Positions 1-4,571 of a stretch of DNA of 5,976 nucleotides are shown piece by piece. Location: contig CAJWHX010000229.1 of NCBI GenBank assembly GCA_913040875.1, positions 1 through 5,976 of the forward strand, read 5' to 3'. The position numbers were made by a program, and so were the translations under genes. Below the pieces are notes generated by a model. That model made no database searches. It saw nothing but the letters and a program-made list of their open reading frames with translations, and was not told the DNA's origin. The stretch comes from an uncultured Pseudomonadota bacterium (GTDB lineage: Bacteria > Myxococcota > UBA796). Positions within the stretch are counted from its first letter, which is position 1; the number at the start of each line of letters is the position of its first letter.

Positions 1-177
1 GCCAACTTTTCGCCATACCATCCCATCTTCAATAGCGGTGTATTCATTCGATATCAACGGGGTGGCGTACTTGTGCCGTCAGATGAAGACCGCGTGTTTG
101 ATTTGCTCTACTCCGATACGTACTTGATTGGATGGAGAACCCATTTTCGACTTCCTGAACCGAGACCAGAACCATGA
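1..177 (+). CDS. 3' end of an unrecognised protein (partial)
   Basis: Frame 1 is open from the first base and ends at TGA 175-177, giving the last 58 residues of a protein that begins upstream of the window. The tail has a mixed, soluble-looking composition (for example NSGVFIRYQRGGVLVPSDED) and ends in a Pro/Glu/Arg-rich stretch, FRLPEPRPEP. No membrane segment is visible. I do not recognise the family from this fragment. Its stop overlaps the start of the next gene by four bases (ATGA at 174-177), so the two are almost certainly in one operon and probably translationally coupled. That places it next to a putative eCIS cap protein, where structural or assembly genes are usual, but this is context only. 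The clean overlap and protein-like composition support it being real. Confidence 0.75.
   Translation, partial: ANFSPYHPIFNSGVFIRYQRGGVLVPSDEDRVFDLLYSDTYLIGWRTHFRLPEPRPEP
174..177 (+). promoter_or_regulatory. ATGA stop/start overlap (translational coupling)
   Basis: The start codon ATG 174-176 overlaps the upstream stop TGA 175-177. The bases before it (GAACCGAGACCAGAACC) hold no clear Shine-Dalgarno. Re-initiation by ribosomes finishing the upstream gene is therefore the most likely way the 318-residue protein is made. It also supports this start over later in-frame ATGs. Confidence 0.7.
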
Positions 178-1130
178 ACCAGTTTGCCTACATTAGTCAA
201 GTGATGAGCAATGTCCACGAGTCCGTAGAGGGATGGGCAAGAGATTTGTTACGTTCAGCCGGCTTGGAGACGACTGAAGTGTATGGGCAGTTTCCTCCAG
301 AAGGGTCTGTAGCCAGTCACGTAGTCCTCTTCCCATATCGAATGGGCGGAGCCGACTCTCAAATTGCTACGCCGTATAAAGAACTTTCATTGATGGGCTT
401 GAGGGCTCACAAAGGGAGTGTTCCAGGTATGCCACCAGTCTGGGGCAGGCTAGGGGAATTGTTTACGGAGTGCATTCTTGAGAAGTACCCAAAGATGACG
501 AAGGGACCTCACGCTGGGAAACCCCATCCTGCACCGCAAATCGGTCGGTTACCTCAAGCACTTGCCGATTGGTATGAATCGCAGAAGGATACAGGTGAGG
601 GTGGATCGTGGATTACAGACTTGGGCGGAGAGCAGTTTGCTCGGTTGCCTTCGCTTACTTGGGTTCCGGGAGCCTCCATAAAAGTCAATTATTTAGCAGT
701 CGTAGGGGAAGGTGCGCGAGGAACCGCAGACAGAGATGCGCCTGTTGCAGTACAGGCTATGAGTGTTCTGACTGCTGGTATGCAGCTTCAGCGTTCTATT
801 GAGGTGCGCATACCACCACCGGCGTTCGATAGATCCATTGTTGGATATGCGGAGGCTGTAGGAGAAGCGTTGGGCGATGGCCGTGTGGCGGAGGTTCTAA
901 CACATCTTGAAGATATGGATGAGGACTTGTACATGCCCATTACGTTGTTGCCGGGGAATAGCCTGAGTAATTCTGACTTTACGGGCTTGATGCAGGCACT
1001 GCAAAGGCCTCTTCAGCCCACACTGCACATGGCAGTGTCGCTCAGTGTAGGGGGGGCGCCATCCTTTACACCTGGTGTCAATGCAGATGTCCGTTCCGAT
1101 CAAAAAGCCAGACGTCCTCAAGGTAGATGA
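174..1130 (+). CDS. Pvc16/DUF4255-like protein, putative tube cap of an eCIS-type contractile particle
   Basis: A 318-residue soluble protein with no signal peptide or membrane segment. Its layout resembles the Pvc16 N-terminal domain family (formerly DUF4255). An N-terminal helical part (about 5-30) precedes the strand VVLFPYR (50-56), the place where family members have their 'lyLYrV' strand. Then come a variable middle, a segment LTWVPGASIKVNYLAVVG (161-178), a helix with AVQAMSVLTAG (192-202), and a C-terminal block MPITLLPGNSLSNSDFTGLM (254-273) followed by QALQRPLQPTLHMAVSLSVG. That block matches the family pattern of a strand, an 'L..eel..LW.alq' helix and a closing strand. Family members (Afp16/Pvc16) cap the inner tube and sheath of extracellular contractile injection systems. 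The assignment is from remembered patterns, not a search. No good Shine-Dalgarno precedes ATG 174, so the ATGA overlap with the upstream gene probably drives initiation. A run of seven Gs (1050-1056) lies near the 3' end, but the annotated frame reads through sensibly. Confidence 0.62.
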   Translation: MNQFAYISQVMSNVHESVEGWARDLLRSAGLETTEVYGQFPPEGSVASHVVLFPYRMGGADSQIATPYKELSLMGLRAHKGSVPGMPPVWGRLGELFTECILEKYPKMTKGPHAGKPHPAPQIGRLPQALADWYESQKDTGEGGSWITDLGGEQFARLPSLTWVPGASIKVNYLAVVGEGARGTADRDAPVAVQAMSVLTAGMQLQRSIEVRIPPPAFDRSIVGYAEAVGEALGDGRVAEVLTHLEDMDEDLYMPITLLPGNSLSNSDFTGLMQALQRPLQPTLHMAVSLSVGGAPSFTPGVNADVRSDQKARRPQGR

Positions 1131-1133
1131 GGT

Positions 1134-1142
1134 AGAGAAGAG
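1134..1142 (+). promoter_or_regulatory. Ribosome binding site of the 546-residue membrane protein
   Basis: The purine-rich AGAGAAGAG lies just before ATG 1145, and an in-frame TAG at 1133-1135 rules out any longer N terminus. The spacing is short, so initiation may use the earlier part (AGAG) or the GATGAGG a few bases upstream. ATG 1208, preceded by GAGGTGGAG, is the best competing start. Confidence 0.45.
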
Positions 1143-1144
1143 AT

Positions 1145-2785
1145 ATGATTACCGTACAGTGTCTAGAACCCGATTCAATGCCTCTCATGATCTCCATAGA
1201 GGTGGAGATGCTTCAGCGATTTCGGCTTTATATTTTGAGCGACGTACGTCACGGATCTGGTTCTTCAATTCGTTCGAGCATTCTGTTACACGCTCACGAA
1301 GATCCACCTCCAGAAGCACTGTTGGTTGGCGAACTAGATGTCTACGATCCAGGTGCGGGAGATCCCCCTCTATTTAGAATTCGAAAGATGGGCGCCCGTT
1401 GTCACATTGATTTGATTCGCCCCAATGTTCGGTCTCGTCTGACAGAGGGGGGAGAGATTCAGCACGGTTCACGTATTGAAGTCATTCTTCAGGACACTCG
1501 TCGTATTTTGCTGACCATGCAGATGGAGTCTGATGCATTCAACCGTTCGTCGGCTGTGGGCGGAGGTTCATTGAAGCACAAAGACTCTCCAGCAGTATCT
1601 TCGGGCTGGTTTCTGTACAACTCTGTGTTTCAACTCATTACGTTGAACGGTATTGTCATTCGATCTTGGCTAGAGAAGTTTGCTCGTCGCGTTGGAATCC
1701 ATCCCTATGTTATCGCCATTATTGTGACGGTCGGTTTGGTGATCGGATTGGCTGTGTTCGCAGCGTACAACCGAAATCAAGCGGCTCAGCAGGCGGAAGA
1801 TCAGGTTGCGCAAATGGAAGATGCTCAGGATGTTCTAGAAGAATCGAGAGCCAATGCGTTGGCCAACGAGATGGCGTGTTTAGAAGAGCGTCAAGCCCTC
1901 GCCGGTCGATTGAAAGATATCGCAGAGCAAAAGAAAGTTCTTGCCAAACAAGCACTCAACTTTAGTTTCTCTCAATCTGTCTCTGAAGACATCGGTGGAA
2001 AACGAATGGTGTCGAAGCCAACGCTACCATTTGATGAACAATACCGCAAGAATACGTTGAAAGCGGTGACATTTGCGATTGAAACCGTGCAAGCGAATGC
2101 TTCTGATATGGACTTTTGTTTGGAGCAAAGCGCGCTTTTGGGTGCCGATTTGCCAAGATACATTTTGACTTGGCATCCAAATCGCGATTTGGTCTGTCCG
2201 TTGGAGTATTCCGAGATTGATCAGGGCATCAATCGAATGGGACCATGGGGTCTCAGTACTCGTGTGGCGAAGGAGTTTGGGGCACAAAATTTATCTGCGG
2301 GCGGAGAGTCTGGGTCTCAGCAGTTGGCTGAACAACTTGGAGACGTTCGGATGGCGGTTCGCTGGTCTGCTACAACCTTGACGATGGGAATGCGAGAGGT
2401 TCAGTTTACTCTGCTAACGTCCGATACCGGAACCCGTCCTGTAGTGGTCCCAAGCCAAATGCATCTGTGGTCTTTGACACTCTGGGATGCGTACAATCGT
2501 TTGCCATCTCCTGCAAGCGGCGTCTTAGACAAACCCGTTGGATACTGTGTCGAAGAACTCATTGGTAAAATGCTGAAAAATCCAGAGCCTTCGGTCCCTG
2601 GTCAGCCGGTATTGCCAGATTTGACAGCGATTGCCAGCGGAGACAAGCAGATTGCGATTTCCCCATCGGCTAGCTGTCCATGGCCAACCAACGTTTTTGA
2701 AACGTCTGCGGAAGCCGCGATTCAATCCGTTGCCAATCTCAGCATCTACGTCGACTTTGAGATGGAGCAGAAGGCGAAGAATTGA
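1145..2785 (+). CDS. Single-pass coiled-coil membrane protein, putative partner of the Pvc16-like gene (family not recognised)
   Basis: A 546-residue protein of unrecognised family with a clear modular layout. Residues 1-130 form a probably cytoplasmic, strand-rich domain ending in HGSRIEVILQDTRRILLTMQ. This loosely recalls an FHA-type beta sandwich, but without the conserved GR and SxxH motifs, so no FHA claim is made. A linker (130-153) and an amphipathic hydrophobic stretch (154-172) follow. A basic patch (R173, K178, R181, R182) then precedes one strong membrane helix, about 187-208 (VIAIIVTVGLVIGLAVFAAY). Residues 211-272 are Gln/Glu/Ala-rich and predict a coiled coil. The rest (about 275-546) is a globular domain with cysteines at 325, 351, 468 and 511, which could pair if extracytoplasmic. 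The positive-inside rule favours N-in, C-out; if 154-172 also crosses, both ends would be cytoplasmic. It starts 14 bases after the Pvc16-like gene, so the two are probably co-transcribed. A role as membrane anchor or signal transducer is inference. Confidence 0.8.
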   Translation: MITVQCLEPDSMPLMISIEVEMLQRFRLYILSDVRHGSGSSIRSSILLHAHEDPPPEALLVGELDVYDPGAGDPPLFRIRKMGARCHIDLIRPNVRSRLTEGGEIQHGSRIEVILQDTRRILLTMQMESDAFNRSSAVGGGSLKHKDSPAVSSGWFLYNSVFQLITLNGIVIRSWLEKFARRVGIHPYVIAIIVTVGLVIGLAVFAAYNRNQAAQQAEDQVAQMEDAQDVLEESRANALANEMACLEERQALAGRLKDIAEQKKVLAKQALNFSFSQSVSEDIGGKRMVSKPTLPFDEQYRKNTLKAVTFAIETVQANASDMDFCLEQSALLGADLPRYILTWHPNRDLVCPLEYSEIDQGINRMGPWGLSTRVAKEFGAQNLSAGGESGSQQLAEQLGDVRMAVRWSATTLTMGMREVQFTLLTSDTGTRPVVVPSQMHLWSLTLWDAYNRLPSPASGVLDKPVGYCVEELIGKMLKNPEPSVPGQPVLPDLTAIASGDKQIAISPSASCPWPTNVFETSAEAAIQSVANLSIYVDFEMEQKAKN

Positions 2786-2818
2786 TTGCTTTCCTGCATT
2801 GCTGACCTACATTTCTCT

Positions 2819-2837
2819 TACACTCAAGTGTAGGAGG
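2819..2837 (+). promoter_or_regulatory. Inverted repeat plus strong Shine-Dalgarno before the dehydrogenase gene
   Basis: TACACT-CA-AGTGTA (2819-2832) is a 6-base inverted repeat around a two-base centre. It runs directly into the Shine-Dalgarno TAGGAGG (2831-2837), four bases before ATG 2842. The Shine-Dalgarno is convincing and fixes this start. The repeat could be an operator half-site pair or a small RNA hairpin that partly covers the ribosome site, or it could be chance. A weak promoter-like pair, TTGCTT (2786-2791) and TACATT (2808-2813), with a 16-base spacer lies upstream but is poor against consensus. Confidence 0.5.
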
Positions 2838-2841
2838 CACG

Positions 2842-3585
2842 ATGCTCGGATTTACAGACCCTATTCATGCAGTAGTTATTGGTGGAAATGGCGGAGTTGG
2901 TCGAGAGTTTGTTCGTCAACTTCAAGATTCTGGTCAGGTTGAAAACATTGTTGCCACTCATCGCAGTGCTATCCCAGCTGAATACCAGCATCCAAAAGTA
3001 ACTTGGATTCAGGTTGATGTGCGAGAAGAAGGCACGATTGAGGCACTGGCAAAACACTTGAAAGACACTGGCGTGAAACCCAACCTGGTCATCAACTGCA
3101 TAGGCATTTTGCACACATCTGAGTTTGGACCAGAAAAGACATGGCGTCACTTGAATGCACAAACCATGCACGATGTCTTTGCGATCAATGCTTTTGCCGT
3201 TGGATTATTGGGTAAACATTTGATTCCTTTGATTCCCCGTAAAGGCCGGTCCATCTTTGCTTCGATCTCAGCTCGCGTAGGCAGTATCGCTGACAATCGA
3301 TTGGGGGGATGGTATTCCTATCGAGCGTCCAAGACGGCCCACAACATGTTCGTGAAGACGCTCTCGATTGAAGCTTGGCGCAAGCATCCTGAACTGGCGA
3401 TAGTGTCTCTTCACCCAGGTACAGTAGATACTGCACTTTCGGGTCCATTTACGGCGCGATACGACCCGAACAAGCTGTTTACAGCCACTCGGTCTGTCAA
3501 CGAACTCTCCAGTGTGATCTCCAATCTGACCAGTAAAGATACAGGTGGATTTTTTGCTTGGGACGGGCAATCGATTCCTTTTTGA
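2842..3585 (+). CDS. Short-chain dehydrogenase/reductase, C-factor (CsgA)-like
   Basis: A 247-residue protein of the usual length for single-domain SDR enzymes, which reduce or oxidise carbonyl/alcohol groups with NAD(P)(H) in the cytoplasm. The Rossmann nucleotide-binding loop is GGNGGVG (14-20), a variant of TGxxxGxG. D59 (VDV) follows strand beta-3, NCIG (85-88) replaces the common NNAG, and N116 sits in the FAIN helix. The active site has Ser 141/143 (SISARVGS) and YRASK (Y160, K164). HPGTVDTALSGPF (191-203) and the C-terminal end FFAWDGQSIPF are typical, as I remember them, of the C-factor-like subgroup, which includes the Myxococcus developmental protein CsgA. All catalytic residues are present, so it should be active; the substrate cannot be read from the sequence. 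It lies 56 bases after the membrane protein gene on the same strand, with its own strong ribosome site. Read-through from the operon is possible. Membership of the SDR family is near certain and the subgroup is likely. Confidence 0.93.
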   Translation: MLGFTDPIHAVVIGGNGGVGREFVRQLQDSGQVENIVATHRSAIPAEYQHPKVTWIQVDVREEGTIEALAKHLKDTGVKPNLVINCIGILHTSEFGPEKTWRHLNAQTMHDVFAINAFAVGLLGKHLIPLIPRKGRSIFASISARVGSIADNRLGGWYSYRASKTAHNMFVKTLSIEAWRKHPELAIVSLHPGTVDTALSGPFTARYDPNKLFTATRSVNELSSVISNLTSKDTGGFFAWDGQSIPF

Positions 3586-3611
3586 TGGGCTTTAGTCATG
3601 TAAATTTCTAC

Positions 3612-3630
3612 AGCAATCGATTGCTTGGAG
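3612..3630 (+). promoter_or_regulatory. 14-base perfect palindrome and ribosome binding site before the polytopic membrane gene
   Basis: AGCAATCGATTGCT (3612-3625) is a perfect palindrome, immediately followed by GGAG (3627-3630), nine bases before ATG 3640. In RNA it could form a five-pair stem with a TCGA loop next to the ribosome site; in DNA it could be a dimeric repressor site. Ten of its bases, GCAATCGATT, also occur at 3567-3576 near the end of the preceding gene, and CAATCGATTG occurs at 3294-3303, so the core is locally frequent. GGAG supports ATG 3640 as the start; the in-frame TTG at 3625 overlaps this signal and is unlikely to be used. Confidence 0.45.
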
Positions 3631-3639
3631 TGTTTGAAA

Positions 3640-4515
3640 ATGCTGTCACATGTGCAAAGTTTTGAGTATTTATATCAACGGTTTTTTGGACCTCGATTTG
3701 ATGAATGGTTGCGCTCGAAAATTTTATTGTTGGCACTTCTTGGCTTTGCCGTTCACTTGATATTATGGGCGTTGTATAATTCAGAGTATTCGTCTATTCA
3801 AACCAACGATGTACTGTTGTTGCAATCTCCGCTGGCGGCATTGTATACTCCGTTTTCCATTCTGTTGTTCTATGAAGTATATGAACTGATTCGAGCCATA
3901 CCGTCTTCTTTTTCTGTCGCAGTCGGCAAACAGTTTGAAGTGGTGACACTGCTCATCGTTCGGGATGTGTTCAAAAATTTATCACTGTTTGAACCGTCTG
4001 TAGTGGGCGAAAATTATGTGGAGATAGCGCTGATTGTTGCGGAATGTGTGGCGTTTTTATTTTTGTTCTATACCGCATTGCGTTTTCATTCTTATGGTTC
4101 AGGGCCAAAGCTCACCACAGTCCAAGAAGCCGATGTCGAACGCTTTATATCTTATAAAAAGGCCATCTCTTTTTTGTTGTTTATCATTTATATTTTGGTC
4201 GCGTTGTTCTCTTTTATAGGCTGGGTATACTTGGCTTCCAAAGGTCAAATTGTGGTGTCAAAAGAGATATTCTTCTTGGACTTTTTTACCTTTTTGATTC
4301 TGGTTGATATATTTATCCTTCTATTTTCTTATAAACTTTCCCACGACTTCGTGCATCTTGCTAGGAATACAGGGTTTGTTTTATCAACGGTGATTTTGCG
4401 TGTTGCAATTAGTTCAAAGGGTTTTCCAGCGGTCGTTTTGTTCATCTTAAGTGGGATTCTGGGACTTGCCATCTTACGGATTACCAACAGGGATTGGAAC
4501 CCACCGGTTCGATGA
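3640..4515 (+). CDS. Polytopic inner-membrane protein of unknown function
   Basis: A 291-residue integral membrane protein with about six membrane helices, at roughly 28-46, 58-80, 127-149, 175-199, 208-230 and 262-279. A hydrophobic stretch at about 99-112 (FEVVTLLIVRDVF) may be re-entrant or a seventh. It carries no signal peptide. Noticeable conserved-looking patches are SPLAALYTPFSILLFYEVYE (63-82), SFSVAVGKQFE (90-100) and the helix-capping SYKLSHDF (230-237). I have a faint memory of similar uncharacterised bacterial proteins with this 'PFS-LFYEVY-L' and 'GKQFE' pairing but cannot name a family. The start is taken as ATG 3640 because GGAG lies nine bases upstream; a TTG at 3625 would add five residues (MECLK). 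The gene is visibly more A/T-rich than its neighbours: by hand count 16 of 60 bases are G/C at 4141-4200, against 33 of 60 at 2221-2280. Part of this reflects the Phe/Leu/Ile-rich content; recent acquisition is possible. It ends 56 bases from the convergent ATPase gene. Confidence 0.85.
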   Translation: MLSHVQSFEYLYQRFFGPRFDEWLRSKILLLALLGFAVHLILWALYNSEYSSIQTNDVLLLQSPLAALYTPFSILLFYEVYELIRAIPSSFSVAVGKQFEVVTLLIVRDVFKNLSLFEPSVVGENYVEIALIVAECVAFLFLFYTALRFHSYGSGPKLTTVQEADVERFISYKKAISFLLFIIYILVALFSFIGWVYLASKGQIVVSKEIFFLDFFTFLILVDIFILLFSYKLSHDFVHLARNTGFVLSTVILRVAISSKGFPAVVLFILSGILGLAILRITNRDWNPPVR

Positions 4516-4571
4516 GTGCGGGCCCAAGAATGCGATACGTATATACGCTACTTGTATATATGAGGTGGTGC
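4516..4571. other. Convergent intergenic gap with short palindromes, no clear terminator
   Basis: This gap separates the stop codons of two convergent genes. It contains the 10-base palindrome CGTATATACG (4538-4547), overlapping ATACGTAT (4535-4542), and a second GTATATA at 4554-4560. No G/C-rich stem followed by a T run is seen on either strand, so a standard intrinsic terminator cannot be supported. The alternating purine/pyrimidine TA-rich stretch could be a weak bidirectional termination or protein-binding site, or simple AT-rich spacer. Confidence 0.3.

Noticed and set aside
1020..1038. Inverted repeat ACACTGC-ACATG-GCAGTGT inside the Pvc16-like gene, possible terminator or hairpin
   Set aside because: It lies in the middle of a coding region that continues for about 90 bases, has no T run after it, and the flanking frame is well explained by protein sequence.
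1075..1377. Separate 100-residue gene in another frame overlapping the start of the membrane protein
   Set aside because: After about 20 plausible residues it becomes Arg/Ser-rich shadow sequence of the membrane protein gene, which has the better ribosome site and a coherent domain layout.
1163..1523. FHA domain at the N terminus of the 546-residue protein
   Set aside because: Strand-rich character and the HGSRIEV segment are suggestive, but the GR and SxxH signature residues are absent, so the family cannot be claimed from sequence alone.
2786..2813. Sigma-70 promoter TTGCTT / 16 bases / TACATT before the dehydrogenase
   Set aside because: Only three of six and four of six bases match consensus; too weak to list as a promoter.
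4516..4571. Bidirectional intrinsic terminator between the convergent genes
   Set aside because: The palindromes are AT-rich and short, and no T tract follows a stable stem on either strand.
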